A stretch of 64,000 nt of DNA from Dermatophilaceae bacterium Soc4.6 (GCA_039889245.1 JAZGVH010000002.1:682001-746000), one strand, 5' to 3'; positions 34,827 through 43,659 are shown, numbered from the stretch's first letter. Notes: a model not told the origin generated them from the letters alone. Numbers and translations: made by a program.

Positions 34827-37172
34827 CTATCCCCTCTCGAGGTAAGCGGCCTGCTCCTCGTCGAGCCGGGCCGCCACCCGCGCCGCGAGCACCGGGTGCT
34901 CGGCGAGCGTCGGGTCGGCCGCGACCAGGGCGGTGGCGTCCTCGCGGGCGTCGGAGATCACCTGCTCGTCGTCGCGGTTGCCCATCCGCAGGAAGCGGAC
35001 CGAGGACGACCTCCCCGACTGGCGGGCGCCGAGCACGTCGCCCTCGCGGCGCAGCTGCAGGTCACGGCGCGCCAGCTCGAAGCCGTCGGTCGTGGACGCC
35101 ACGGCTGCGAGCCGCTCACCCGCGGGACTCTCGGGGGGTGTCGGCGTGACCAGGAGGCACAGCCCCGGCGCCGATCCGCGCCCGATGCGGCCCCGCAGCT
35201 GGTGAAGCTGCGAGATGCCGAAGCGGTCGGCGTCCATCACGACCATCACGCTCGCGTTGGGCACGTCGACCCCGACCTCGATGACGGTCGTCGCGACCAG
35301 CACGTCGAGGTCGCCGGCGGCGAAGGCGCTCATGACGGCGTCCTTGGTCTCGGTGGGCATGCGGCCGTGGAGCACCCCGATGCTCAGCCCCCGCAGCGCA
35401 GGCTCCGCCAGCAGCTGCTCGGCGAGCTGCATCACGCCGACGAGCTCGCGCGGCGCCTCAGCCGGGGGATCCTCGCCGTCCTCGCGACCCTCCTGACGCT
35501 CGAGCTCCTCGGCATCGAGCAACGCCCAGTCCTCGTCGTCCCAGCCGTTGCCGTCGACGTCGCCTGCGCCCGCGGCCCGCGCCCCTGGCGCCTCGTCGTC
35601 ACCGATCTTCGGGCAGACGACGAAGGCCTGCTGACCCCGGGCGACCTCCTCGGCCACCCGCTGCCAGGTGCGCTGGAGCCACGAGGGCACCGCCGCCGGC
35701 ACGACGTGCGTGACGATGGGTGACCGCCCGCGCGGCAGCTCACGCAGGGTGGAGGTCTCCATGTCACCGAAGACGGTCATGGCCACCGTGCGCGGGATCG
35801 GCGTCGCCGTCATCACGAGCAGGTGCGGCGGGGTGTTGCCCTTCTCGCGCAGGGCATCGCGCTGCTCGACGCCGAAGCGGTGCTGCTCGTCGACCACCAC
35901 CAGCGCCAGGTCGCGGAAGGCGACGTGCTTCTGGATCAGGGCGTGGGTGCCGACCACGATGCCGGCGTCGCCGGTGACGATGTCGTTGAGGGTGGATCGG
36001 CGCACGGAGGCCGGCTGGCCACCGGTCAGCAGGGCGACCCGGGTCCCCACGGTCGAACCGCCGAGCAGACCGCCCTCGGCGAGGTCGCCGAGCATGGCCC
36101 GGATGGAGCGGTGGTGCTGCACCGCGAGCACCTCGGTGGGAGCCAGCAGCGCGGCCTGACCCCCGGCGTCGACGACGGCCAGCATCGCCCGCAGCGCCAC
36201 GATCGTCTTGCCCGAGCCCACCTCGCCCTGAAGCAGTCGGTGCATGGGCCGCTGGGCAGCGAGCTCACGCGTCAGCAGCGCGCCGATCTCGAGCTGACCC
36301 CCGGTGAGCTGGAACGGCAGCCGGGCCTCGAAGGCCTCGAGCACCCCGCCCGGCCGGGCGACCCGGCTGGTGCCCTCGAGGGCCTCCGTCGCCGCCCTTC
36401 GCTGGGCGAGGATGGTCTGCAGGACGAAGGCCTCGTCGTAGCGCAGCCGGTCGATGCCCACCCCCGGGTCGTCCTCGACCAGCGGCCGGTGCACCAGCCG
36501 CAGCGCCTCCTCGCGACCGACCAGCCCCCGCCGCGCCCGCACCTCGTCGGGCAGGGCCTCGCGCACCTCGCTGACGGAGTCGAGCGCGGTCACGACCATC
36601 CGCCGCAGCTTGAGCGAGGTCACCGTGCCGGTCGTGGAGTAGACCGGCACCTGGTGACGCGCCCACTCCTGCGCCAGCGCGCCGTCGAGGGCCGGGTCCG
36701 GCGTTCCGTCGGGGTCGACGAGCTCGAACGGGTCGCGCGGGTCGAGGTCGGCCACCTCGAGCATCTCGTACTCGGGATGCGTCAGCTGCCACTCCCCGCG
36801 GTAGCGCGACACCGCCCCGGCGAAGACACCGACCCGCCCGGGCACGATCTGGTCGGTGTGACCCCAGGCCTTGAAGAAGGTGAGCCCGAGCCGGTGCTGC
36901 CCGTCGGTGAGGACGGCCATCAGCATCTGCTGGCGGGGGTTGCGCGCCATCGCCCGGGTCCTGGCCTCGGCCACGCGAGCGACGACGATCGCCCACTCAC
37001 CCTCGACGAGCGTGGTGAAGTCACTGAGTCGGCCCGGGTGCAGGTAGCGCCGCGGCACGAACTCGAAGAGGTCGCCGACGGTGCGGATCCCCTTGTTCTT
37101 CTCGAGCAGCGCCCCCGCCTTCTTGCCCGCCACGGCGATGACGGACGAGTCCTCGGTCAGCGCCACCGTCAC
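34827..37172 (-). CDS. recG: ATP-dependent DNA helicase RecG
   Basis: A 781-residue branch-migration helicase acting on stalled forks and Holliday junctions. The N-terminal wedge/OB domain contains FEFVPRRYLHPGRLSDFTTL and FFKAWGHTDQIVPG. The helicase core has LLQGEVGSGKTIVALRAML (Walker A), DEQHRFGVEQRDAL (DEQH box), TATPIPRTVAMTVFGD, VLHGRMPTETKDAVM and QLHQLRGRIGRGSAPGLC. An unusually long acidic insert (about 528-575, rich in Asp/Glu/Gly) sits between the two core domains; its role is unknown. The GTG start overlaps the DAK2 stop (GTGA). Confidence 0.96.
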   Translation of the reverse strand: MTVALTEDSSVIAVAGKKAGALLEKNKGIRTVGDLFEFVPRRYLHPGRLSDFTTLVEGEWAIVVARVAEARTRAMARNPRQQMLMAVLTDGQHRLGLTFFKAWGHTDQIVPGRVGVFAGAVSRYRGEWQLTHPEYEMLEVADLDPRDPFELVDPDGTPDPALDGALAQEWARHQVPVYSTTGTVTSLKLRRMVVTALDSVSEVREALPDEVRARRGLVGREEALRLVHRPLVEDDPGVGIDRLRYDEAFVLQTILAQRRAATEALEGTSRVARPGGVLEAFEARLPFQLTGGQLEIGALLTRELAAQRPMHRLLQGEVGSGKTIVALRAMLAVVDAGGQAALLAPTEVLAVQHHRSIRAMLGDLAEGGLLGGSTVGTRVALLTGGQPASVRRSTLNDIVTGDAGIVVGTHALIQKHVAFRDLALVVVDEQHRFGVEQRDALREKGNTPPHLLVMTATPIPRTVAMTVFGDMETSTLRELPRGRSPIVTHVVPAAVPSWLQRTWQRVAEEVARGQQAFVVCPKIGDDEAPGARAAGAGDVDGNGWDDEDWALLDAEELERQEGREDGEDPPAEAPRELVGVMQLAEQLLAEPALRGLSIGVLHGRMPTETKDAVMSAFAAGDLDVLVATTVIEVGVDVPNASVMVVMDADRFGISQLHQLRGRIGRGSAPGLCLLVTPTPPESPAGERLAAVASTTDGFELARRDLQLRREGDVLGARQSGRSSSVRFLRMGNRDDEQVISDAREDATALVAADPTLAEHPVLAARVAARLDEEQAAYLERG

Positions 37173-38908
37173 TCCACCCCCACGAAGAGCGCGAAGACGG
37201 GCTGGCCGCCGTAGACCCGGGTCACGTCGACGCCGGGGAGGGCGCGCCGCGCCGCGGTCTCCACCACCTCGGCCAGCCCGGCCGGCGCCTGCTCGCCGAC
37301 GACGAGGGTCACGAGCTCGCCTCCGTGCGCCAAGAGCGACGACACGAGCGCGATGGCGATGGTAGGCAGGTCATGACCCACGAGGGTGACCTCGCCGTCG
37401 ACGAGGCCGAGCACGTCACCGACCCGACAGCGACCGGCAGGGGTGTCAGCCTCCCGGTTGGCGACCGTGACCGAGCCTCGTCTCGTCGCCGACGCCGCAG
37501 CACCCATGGTGGCGGCGTTGTCGTCGAGTCCGGCCTCGGGCAACCAGACCGCGAGCGCCGCAAGACCCTGGACGGCGGCCCGCGCCTGCGCGACCACCCG
37601 CACCGTGATCCCTTCCTCGGCCGCGACGCGGGCGGCCGCGTCGGCCGCCAGCACGGTGTCGCCGTCGTTGGGCAGCAGCAGCACCCGCGCGGCGCCGGTC
37701 GCTCGCACCGCGTCGAGCAGCTGGCCGGCCGAGGCGCGCCGCCGCGGAGCACTCGGCACCACCTGCGCCCCCGCGGTCGCGAAGAGCCGGGCCAGCCCCT
37801 CGCCGGCGGCACATGCGACGACGGCGGACCCGGTGCGCGACGAGGCCGGTTCGCCGTCGTGGGGCCGTCGGGCGGCGCCGCTGCCACGGTGCGTGTCGTC
37901 GCTGTCGTCGGCGAAGCGCGTGACCTCGAGGCGATGCGGCCGCCCGGCCTCGATCCCGGCCTCGATGGACGCGCCCACGGCGAAGGCGGTCTCGACGTGC
38001 ACGTGCACCGTCCACCGTCCGCCCTCCCCCACCACGACGACCGAGTCGCCCAGGTCGCCCAGCCGGCCCCGCAGGGCGCCGACGCGCGCGTCGTCCGAGT
38101 CGTCGAGCACGTACATCACCTCGTAGGCCGCTGACGCCGGCGCGGGCGCCCCCTCGCCCTCCTGCTCGACCGCCGACTCCTCACGGAGCACCGGACGGCC
38201 TCTGGGTGCCCACCGCACGGTCGGGCGCGCCGGCCGGTCGGGGACTGGGCCCGCGCCCGCCCCCACGACGCGCTCGAGCGCCTCGAGCAGCAGGACGTAC
38301 CCCGTGCCCCCGGCGTCGACGACGCCCGCACGGGCCAGGGCCGGCAGCTGCTCGGGGGTGTGTGCCAGCGCCTCGCGGGCGGCGTCGAGGACGGCCCGCA
38401 CGACCACCACGAGGTCGTCACCGGCGAGGGCCCCGGCCCGGGCGGCTGCCCGCGAGACGCTGAGGATGGTGCCCTCCACCGGGCGCCCCACGCTGGCCCA
38501 GGCCAGCTCGTCGGCCCGCACGAGACCCCGCGCCACCCCGTCGCCCCCCAGGGCGGTAGCCCCGCTGCTCTCGATCTCGTCGGCCAGCCCGCAGAAGATC
38601 TGGCTCAGGATGACCCCGGAGTTGCCCCGCGCCGAGAGCAGCATGGCCCGCGCGAAGCCGCGGGAGCGGCGGGCCAGCTCGTCGGGCCGGGGGTTGGCGG
38701 CCGGCGCCGCCCCGGCAGCCAGGGCCCCGTCGATCGTCAGGAAGAGGTTGGTCCCCGTGTCACCGTCGGGGACCGGGTAGACGTTGAGGTCGTCGATCTC
38801 GGCCCGTCGCGCCGCGAAGTCACTACGGGCCAGGAGCACCCAGCGTCGCGCGGCGGCAGCGTCGAGGAGCGTGAGGGCCCCATCGCTGGTGGCCGACTGC
38901 GTCCCCAC
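37169..38908 (-). CDS. DAK2 domain protein, FakA-like (fatty-acid kinase family)
   Basis: A 579-residue protein. The N-terminal DAK2 (DhaL-like) ATP-binding domain has DLNVYPVPDGDTGTNLFLTI, GNSGVILSQIFCGL and DAGGTGYVLLLEAL. The C-terminal domain includes VRATGAARVLLLPNDGDTVL and the last strand YGGQPVFALFVGVE, as in FakA/YloV proteins. FakA phosphorylates fatty acids bound to FakB partners; no fakB is in the window. It is encoded upstream of recG and divergent from rpmB, the standard order. GTG 38908 has AAGGAG 4 nt upstream. Confidence 0.92.
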   Translation of the reverse strand: MGTQSATSDGALTLLDAAAARRWVLLARSDFAARRAEIDDLNVYPVPDGDTGTNLFLTIDGALAAGAAPAANPRPDELARRSRGFARAMLLSARGNSGVILSQIFCGLADEIESSGATALGGDGVARGLVRADELAWASVGRPVEGTILSVSRAAARAGALAGDDLVVVVRAVLDAAREALAHTPEQLPALARAGVVDAGGTGYVLLLEALERVVGAGAGPVPDRPARPTVRWAPRGRPVLREESAVEQEGEGAPAPASAAYEVMYVLDDSDDARVGALRGRLGDLGDSVVVVGEGGRWTVHVHVETAFAVGASIEAGIEAGRPHRLEVTRFADDSDDTHRGSGAARRPHDGEPASSRTGSAVVACAAGEGLARLFATAGAQVVPSAPRRRASAGQLLDAVRATGAARVLLLPNDGDTVLAADAAARVAAEEGITVRVVAQARAAVQGLAALAVWLPEAGLDDNAATMGAAASATRRGSVTVANREADTPAGRCRVGDVLGLVDGEVTLVGHDLPTIAIALVSSLLAHGGELVTLVVGEQAPAGLAEVVETAARRALPGVDVTRVYGGQPVFALFVGVE

Positions 38909-39014
38909 ACGGCTCCTTCGGTGGCGGCGTGACCGGGCGGGCGACCGGCTTGCGTGGCAGGCTACCCGTCACGGGTGCACCTCGGCTCGGTCCACCCCGT
39001 CGGGCTCGCCGGTT

Positions 39015-39043
39015 TTGGTGCGCCCGCCCCCGTCGGCTACCCT
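39015..39043 (+). promoter_or_regulatory. Promoter for rpmB
   Basis: TTGGTG (39015-39020) and TACCCT (39038-39043) are separated by 17 nt, a close match to the actinobacterial housekeeping consensus. A leader of ~90 nt precedes GTG 39143. Confidence 0.6.
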
Positions 39044-39142
39044 TGCACGGTTGCCTTGACTGCGCCGCGACCCCGGTCGTGAGTGTGCGCTCGGCGGGCG
39101 AGTCCGCCCATTCCCTTCACCTCGATTTTCAGGAGATCCACC

Positions 39143-39328
39143 GTGGCTGCCACCTGCGACGTCTGCGGCAAGCGACCGTCCTTCGGACACAACATCTCGC
39201 ACTCGCACCGTCGGACGAAGCGCCGTTGGAACCCCAACATCCAGCGCGTCAAGGCGATCGTGAAGTCGACGCCGACCCACCTCAACGTCTGCACCTCCTG
39301 CCTCAAGGCAGGCAAGGTCACTCGCTGA
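39143..39328 (+). CDS. rpmB: 50S ribosomal protein L28
   Basis: A 61-residue ribosomal protein. GTG 39143 gives [20 protein letters not shown] and has AGGAG 8 nt upstream; a start at 39083 would add unrelated residues. CDVCGK and [10 protein letters not shown] retain the four-cysteine zinc site. [18 protein letters not shown] is invariant in the family. It is a single-gene unit followed by a strong terminator. Confidence 0.98.
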   Translation: MAATCDVCGKRPSFGHNISHSHRRTKRRWNPNIQRVKAIVKSTPTHLNVCTSCLKAGKVTR

Positions 39329-39364
39329 GCTGTCGGCCCTGCCGGGCCGTCACCCGACCTGACA

Positions 39365-39398
39365 CGAGGCCGGCGCCCCACTGGGGGCGCCGGCCTCG
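39365..39398 (+). terminator. rpmB terminator
   Basis: A perfect 15-bp stem (CGAGGCCGGCGCCCC at 39365-39379 with 39384-39398) and an ACTG loop are followed by TTCG. It is one of the strongest hairpins in the window. Confidence 0.8.
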
Positions 39399-39433
39399 TT
39401 CGGGTGCACCACCAGTGCGAGAGCGCGGCGTAG

Positions 39434-39474
39434 GGGTGGGACCCGTGGTCACCTCACATGACCGGGTCCCACCC
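39434..39474. terminator. Second hairpin downstream of rpmB, possible bidirectional terminator
   Basis: GGGTGGGACCC (39434-39444) pairs perfectly with 39464-39474. After a 2-nt bulge, GGTCA (39447-39451) pairs with 39459-39463, leaving a 7-nt loop. It lies in the gap between converging genes and could end thiL transcripts or back up the rpmB terminator. Confidence 0.5.
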
Positions 39475-39715
39475 ACTATCGCTCCACGACGACCCCAACG
39501 CGGCGTCTTCGGGCCCTCACAGCCCATGCGCCACAGATCCCCACGGACCTGCTGTGTTCGTCGTCGACACCCTGCTCATCGGCACCCGGGCGATGCACCA
39601 AAGCGTTTTCGCCACAAAAGTTTTTCGTGGAACGAGCCATCTTCGTGCCCGCCCCAGGACCGGACCCTGACGTAGCCCACACCCAGCCCACACCCAGCCC
39701 CGACCGAGCGCACAC

Positions 39716-40789
39716 CTAGCCCGCGAAGTGGTCCCAGCCGAGTGGTGCCTCCACCCGACCGCCGACGGTCACCCCTGCCGCCCCTGAGGCTCCGAGAGCC
39801 TCGACCCGCCCGAGCACGCGCCAGCCCGACGGCAGGCGGGTGCCGGGTGGGAAGGTCGCGAGCAGTGAGTGCTCCTCCCCGCCGCCGAGCACGCACTCGC
39901 GGGCCAGGTCCTGGCCCAGCACGGGCGTGAGCAGCGCGATGTCGGCCGCGAGGGCCGCCTCGTCGAGCGCCAGCACGACACCGCTCGCGCGGGCGACGCG
40001 GCCGGCGTCACGCAGCAGGCCGTCCGACAGGTCGAGCATCGAGGTCGCGCCCGCGTCGGAGGCCTGCGGGCCGGCCGGCAGCGGTGGCTGCGGCCGCCGC
40101 TGTCGCGCGACGGCCCGTGTCGCCACCGTGTCCGGGGGCGGGGCCCCCATCGGTGACGCGCCGCCCGACTCGACCACCGAGCCGGCCTCGAGCAGCCGCC
40201 ATCCCGCGCCCGCCAGCCCGAGGCTGCCGGCGAGGGCGACGAGGTCGCCGGGGCAGGCGCCGGACCGTCGTACGGGGTCGCGTCCCTGCAGGTCGCCGAG
40301 CGCCGTCACCGACACCATGAGCGTGCCGCCCGGCGCCGACGACAGGTCGCCGCCGAGGACCACCACCTCGGCGCCGCGGGCCGCCTCCCCGATGCCGCGG
40401 GCGAGGTCGAGCACCCAGGCCACCGGTGTGGCCGGGTCGGCCACGAGCGTGAGCAGCAGCCCGGTCGGGACCGCCCCCATCGCGGCGACGTCGGCGAGGT
40501 TCTGGGCCACCACCTTGTGCCCGACGTCGGCGCCCGTCGACCACGCGTCACGCCAGTCACGGTCGCGCACCATGGTGTCGGTGGTCGCGACGACGGAGCC
40601 CGAGGCGGTGGCCAGCACGGCGGCGTCGTCGCCGGGCCCGAGCACCATCGGCCCGAAGCCCGCCGGGTCGGCTGAGGAGGCTGCCTCGGCTGCAGGGCCA
40701 AGGGGCGCCACCAGCGGGAAGATGAGGGCCAGCAGCTGCTCCTCCGACACGTCGGCCAGGGTGGCGCCGGGATTGCCGGGGTCCGGCAC
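39716..40789 (-). CDS. thiL: Thiamine-monophosphate kinase
   Basis: A 357-residue enzyme phosphorylating thiamine monophosphate to the active diphosphate. GTG 40789 has AAGGAG 7 nt upstream and opens VPDPGNPGATLADVSEEQLL; the frame continues far upstream without homology. Family motifs: LGPGDDAAVLATASGSVVAT, TTDTMVRDRDW, VGHKVVAQNLADVAAMGAVP, EVVVLGGDLSSAPG and SMLDLSDGLLRDAGRVARAS. Divergent from the Lrp-type gene at 40928. Confidence 0.95.
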   Translation of the reverse strand: MPDPGNPGATLADVSEEQLLALIFPLVAPLGPAAEAASSADPAGFGPMVLGPGDDAAVLATASGSVVATTDTMVRDRDWRDAWSTGADVGHKVVAQNLADVAAMGAVPTGLLLTLVADPATPVAWVLDLARGIGEAARGAEVVVLGGDLSSAPGGTLMVSVTALGDLQGRDPVRRSGACPGDLVALAGSLGLAGAGWRLLEAGSVVESGGASPMGAPPPDTVATRAVARQRRPQPPLPAGPQASDAGATSMLDLSDGLLRDAGRVARASGVVLALDEAALAADIALLTPVLGQDLARECVLGGGEEHSLLATFPPGTRLPSGWRVLGRVEALGASGAAGVTVGGRVEAPLGWDHFAG

Positions 40790-40927
40790 GATCGGTCTCC
40801 TTCTGTCCCCCGAGTCACGAGCGGGCACCCCGCACGGTAGCGTCACTCCTGCGCGACGACGCGCACCGGCCACGAGGTGCCGCCCCCCGGCGGCCCCGAC
40901 CGGCACTGACGTCACGAGGAGCCCCCA

Positions 40928-41161
40928 GTGGTCCAGGCCTACATCCTGATTCAGACGGAGGTCGGCAAGGCTGCGACCGTGGCCGAGTCGGTCGGCGCGA
41001 TCCCCGGGGTGGTCGTCGCCGAAGACGTCACCGGCCCCTATGACTGCATCGCCCGCGTCGAGGCCACCACCGTCGACGAGCTGGGCAAGCTGGTCATCGC
41101 CCGGATCCAGGACGTCCCCGGCATCACCCGCACCCTCACCTGCACGGTCGTCCACGTCTGA
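40928..41161 (+). CDS. Stand-alone Lrp/AsnC ligand-binding (RAM) domain protein
   Basis: A 77-residue protein consisting only of the effector-binding domain (VVQAYILIQTEVGKAATVAE to TCTVVHV), with no DNA-binding helix-turn-helix. Such proteins form small-molecule-binding oligomers. GTG 40928 is preceded by AGGAG at 6 nt. The thiL-Lrp-DUF3515-ddl neighbourhood is conserved in actinobacteria, but its purpose is not established. Confidence 0.9.
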   Translation: MVQAYILIQTEVGKAATVAESVGAIPGVVVAEDVTGPYDCIARVEATTVDELGKLVIARIQDVPGITRTLTCTVVHV

Positions 41162-41191
41162 GCCTCGCCGGGTGAAGACGTCGCACGCCGG

Positions 41192-41244
41192 GGTCCTCAT
41201 GATCAGGGGGTCCTCATGATCAGGGGGGTCCTCATGATCAGGGG
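41192..41244 (+). repeat. Tandem 17/18-bp repeat carrying start codons
   Basis: Three consecutive copies of GGTCCTCATGATCAGGGG (41192-41208, one base shorter; 41209-41226; 41227-41244) and the beginning of a fourth. Each unit supplies both an ATG and a G-rich stretch that could bind the ribosome ahead of the ATG in the next unit. The ATGs at 41216 and 41234 are in frame with the DUF3515 gene; the ATG at 41199 is not, because the first unit is one base short. Confidence 0.85.
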
Positions 41245-41683
41245 GGTCCTCGGGCTCATCGCGGTCACGGGCGCCCTCGCTGGCTGCAGCTCCGCGGTCG
41301 ACGTCACGGTGCCCTCCGCGGCCGGCTCGGCAGCCTGTGCGGCAGCAGCCCGCGAGTGGCCGTCCGACGTCTCGGGCCTCGCTGTCGTCACGACCTCTCC
41401 GAGCTCTCCCGCGGTGCGCGCCTGGGGTGACCCGTCCGTCATCGCCCGCTGCGGCGTCGCCGAGCCGGGCCCCTCGACCGACTGCCTGACCGTCGACGAC
41501 GTCGACTGGGTGGTCACGCAGCTCAGCGACGGCGCGCGGTTCGTGACCTTCGGCCGGTCCCCCGCACTGGAGGTGCTGGTGCCTTCCGTGCACGCGGCCC
41601 CGGGCAACGAGGGCTCGCTCCTGCCCGTCTTCAGCGCTGCGGCCCGAGCACTGCCGGCCACCGGACGCGCCTGCAGCGGCTGA
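41216..41683 (+). CDS. DUF3515 lipoprotein
   Basis: 155 residues from ATG 41216 or 149 from ATG 41234. After the repeated MIRGVL, a lipobox appears at LIAVTGALAGCSS, so the mature protein is membrane-anchored through its Cys. The DUF3515 core includes SAACAAAAREWPSDVSGLAV, DPSVIARCGVAEPGPSTDCL and VDDVDWVVTQLSDGARFVTF, with conserved cysteines. The family is found next to ddl and thiL in actinobacteria; function unknown. The start region is made of tandem repeats (see repeat). It converges on the DUF1990 gene. Confidence 0.88.
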   Translation: MIRGVLMIRGVLGLIAVTGALAGCSSAVDVTVPSAAGSAACAAAAREWPSDVSGLAVVTTSPSSPAVRAWGDPSVIARCGVAEPGPSTDCLTVDDVDWVVTQLSDGARFVTFGRSPALEVLVPSVHAAPGNEGSLLPVFSAAARALPATGRACSG

Positions 41684-41695
41684 GGCCACCCCCGC

Positions 41696-42250
41696 TCAGC
41701 CGGGCTGGTCGAGCGCCCGCAGGTAGCGGACCGTGATCAGCTGCTGGGCCAGACGGCCCAGCGGGCCACCGACGCGCGTGACCAGCGTGGCCGGTCGAGA
41801 GACGGCGGCGACCCGCAGCACGGTCCGGCCCTGGGCGTCGAGAGTGACGGTGAACGACTCCACGCCGGCCTCCGGATGACCGGGCAGCGTGACGTAGGTG
41901 AACCCGCACCAGTCCGGCTCGTCGACCACGTCCACGACGCGGCACGGCGCCGTGACGGCCAGCGGGCCGACCCCGACGCGGAGGTCGACCACCACGCCCT
42001 CGGTCACCCGCTCGCTCGACGCCGTCACCCGCAGCCCGGCTCCACGCTGGACGCGCCAGTGCAGCAGCCGGTTGCGGGCGGTGTCGAGGTCGACGTCGGG
42101 CGGCAGGGCCCGGCTGCGGGCGAAGGCGGTGAAACCGCACGGTGCCGGGTCATCGGGCGAGAGCGAGACGTCATACGTCGGGTCCTCGGCCCGCAGGTGG
42201 GCCGCCCGGGCCGGGCTCATCGGGCTCATCGGGCTCGTCGGGGTCGTCAT
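41696..42250 (-). CDS. DUF1990 family protein
   Basis: 184 residues from ATG 42250. The family pattern is visible: DPAPCGFTAFARSRALP, DTARNRLLHWRVQRGAGLRV, GVGPLAVTAPCRVVDVVDEP and WCGFTYVTLPGHPEAGVESF. The start is uncertain because two further ATGs lie in a 9-bp repeat encoding MSPMSP; a start at 42286 is also open. The family is related to plant hypothetical proteins with a lipid-binding-like fold; its role is unknown. It converges on the DUF3515 gene with 12 nt between stops. Confidence 0.82.
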   Translation of the reverse strand: MTTPTSPMSPMSPARAAHLRAEDPTYDVSLSPDDPAPCGFTAFARSRALPPDVDLDTARNRLLHWRVQRGAGLRVTASSERVTEGVVVDLRVGVGPLAVTAPCRVVDVVDEPDWCGFTYVTLPGHPEAGVESFTVTLDAQGRTVLRVAAVSRPATLVTRVGGPLGRLAQQLITVRYLRALDQPG

Positions 42251-42467
42251 CACCCCACTGTGTCCGGCGAGGGCCTGGCCCACCACCCGGCCGGACGGTA
42301 TCTGGCGAGGCCCCGGCCCTCCTCCTCGTGCCGGTGCCGGCGGCGAGCCCCGTCGTGCTGATCGGTCTCGGCGGCTGCAGCCACCGCCTGCCCCGAGGTG
42401 CGCACCGAGATCCTGCGGCTGGCGGGCCTGGGCTCGTTCACCGAGCTCTGGCGAAAACAGCGTTGGC

Positions 42468-43601
42468 TCAGCGCAGTCCGGTGCGGCGCTCGAGGGCCAG
42501 GTTGAGCAGCTCGTCGATCAGCTGCGGGTAGGCCAGGCCACTGGCCGCCCACATCTGCGGATACATCGAGAACGGCGTGAAGCCGGGCATCGTGTTGATC
42601 TCGTTGACCAGGACACGACCGTCAGGCGTCACGAAGCAGTCGACCCGGGCCAGACCCTCGCACCCGAGAGCCTCGAAAGCCGCTGCGGCCAGCCGGCGCA
42701 CCTCGTCGGACTGCGCGTCGGGCAGGTCGGCGGGGCAGGCCAGGTCGACGTCGGCCTCGGCGAGGTACTTCGCCTCGAAGTCGTAGAAGTCGTGCTCGCC
42801 GTGCACCGCGACCTCACCCACCTGTGAGGTGCGCGGGGCGTCCGTGCCGTGGCCCTGGAGCACGGCGCACTCGATCTCGCGCCCCAGGATCCCCTGCTCG
42901 ACGACGACCTTCGGGTCGTGCTCGCGCGCGATCTCGACCGCGGCCTCGAGCCCGTCGGGGCCGGTCACCCGGGTGATGCCCATGCTCGACCCGGCACGGG
43001 CCGGCTTGACGAAGAGGGGGTACCCCAACCCGGCGACCGACGCGATCGCCGCCTCGCGGTCGGCGACCCAGGCACGGTCGGTGATCACGGCATACGGGCC
43101 GATGGGGATGCCTGCGGCGGCGAAGACGACCTTCATGTAGTGCTTGTCCATGCCGGCCGCTGAGGCGAGGACGCCGGAGCCGACATAGCGGATGTCGGAC
43201 AGCTCGAGGTATCCCTGCAGCGTGCCGTCCTCCCCGAAAGGGCCGTGCAGCAACGGAAACACGACATCGACGTCGCCCAGCGCGCGAGGTGGGACCCCGG
43301 GCTCGAGCACGGTGAGGGCATGGTCAGTCGTGCCGAGCGGCACCACGACCGCCGGGGCCGAGCCGTCGACCTCGGGCAGGTGGCCGGGCGCGATGCGCAG
43401 GGGCTCGGGGTCGTCGGCGGCCAGCACCCACCGCCCGTCCTTGGCGATGCCGACCGGCACGACGTCCCACTTCTCGCGGTCGATCGCTCGGAGCACGCCA
43501 CCGGCGGTGGCGCACGACACCGCGTGCTCCGACGACCGGCCGCCGAAGACGACGGCGACCCGGGGACGGGCAGACGGACTGGGGTGGGGGTGCTCGCTCA
43601 T
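42468..43601 (-). CDS. ddl: D-alanine-D-alanine ligase
   Basis: A 377-residue ATP-grasp enzyme forming the D-Ala-D-Ala end of peptidoglycan precursors. ATG 43601 is chosen over an upstream start because TAGGGT ends 8 nt before it. Motifs: VAVVFGGRSSEHAVSCATAG, VVFPLLHGPFGEDGTLQGYL, GSGVLASAAGMDKHYMKVVF, PLFVKPARAGSSMGITRV and the Mg-binding DGRVLVNEINTMPGFTPFSM. The omega-loop residue pattern fits D-Ala rather than D-Lac ligases, by inference. Divergent from the PLP enzyme gene. Confidence 0.96.
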   Translation of the reverse strand: MSEHPHPSPSARPRVAVVFGGRSSEHAVSCATAGGVLRAIDREKWDVVPVGIAKDGRWVLAADDPEPLRIAPGHLPEVDGSAPAVVVPLGTTDHALTVLEPGVPPRALGDVDVVFPLLHGPFGEDGTLQGYLELSDIRYVGSGVLASAAGMDKHYMKVVFAAAGIPIGPYAVITDRAWVADREAAIASVAGLGYPLFVKPARAGSSMGITRVTGPDGLEAAVEIAREHDPKVVVEQGILGREIECAVLQGHGTDAPRTSQVGEVAVHGEHDFYDFEAKYLAEADVDLACPADLPDAQSDEVRRLAAAAFEALGCEGLARVDCFVTPDGRVLVNEINTMPGFTPFSMYPQMWAASGLAYPQLIDELLNLALERRTGLR

Positions 43602-43609
43602 CGACGCCG

Positions 43610-43615
43610 ACCCTA
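43610..43615 (-). promoter_or_regulatory. Candidate -10 box (TAGGGT) of leaderless ddl promoter
   Basis: TAGGGT on the minus strand, 8 nt before ATG 43601, with no ribosome binding site between. Confidence 0.5.
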
Positions 43616-43647
43616 CAAGCAACTCGTCACCGCGCGGCGGCACGACC

Positions 43648-43653
43648 TACGCT
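43648..43653 (+). promoter_or_regulatory. Candidate -10 box (TACGCT) of the divergent PLP-enzyme gene
   Basis: TACGCT ends 6 nt before GTG 43660. Together with the ddl box it places two leaderless promoters back to back in a 58-nt gap. Confidence 0.45.
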
Positions 43654-43659
43654 AGCGGC

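Larger units (their letters stand above)
39329..39715. other. 387-nt intergenic region between converging rpmB and thiL
   Basis: No gene is supported. It contains the rpmB terminator (39365-39398), a second strong hairpin (39434-39474), and an AT-rich patch (39601-39630) with the imperfect palindrome CCACAAAAGTTTTTCGTGG. It also holds two direct copies of CCCACACCCAG just before the thiL stop. Confidence 0.6.

Noticed and set aside
42381-42520. A plus-strand open stretch encoding EILRLAGLGSFTELWRKQRW upstream of the DUF1990 gene.
   Set aside because: No start codon, preceded by a stop and partly antisense to the ddl 3' end; at most a gene remnant, not supportable as a feature.
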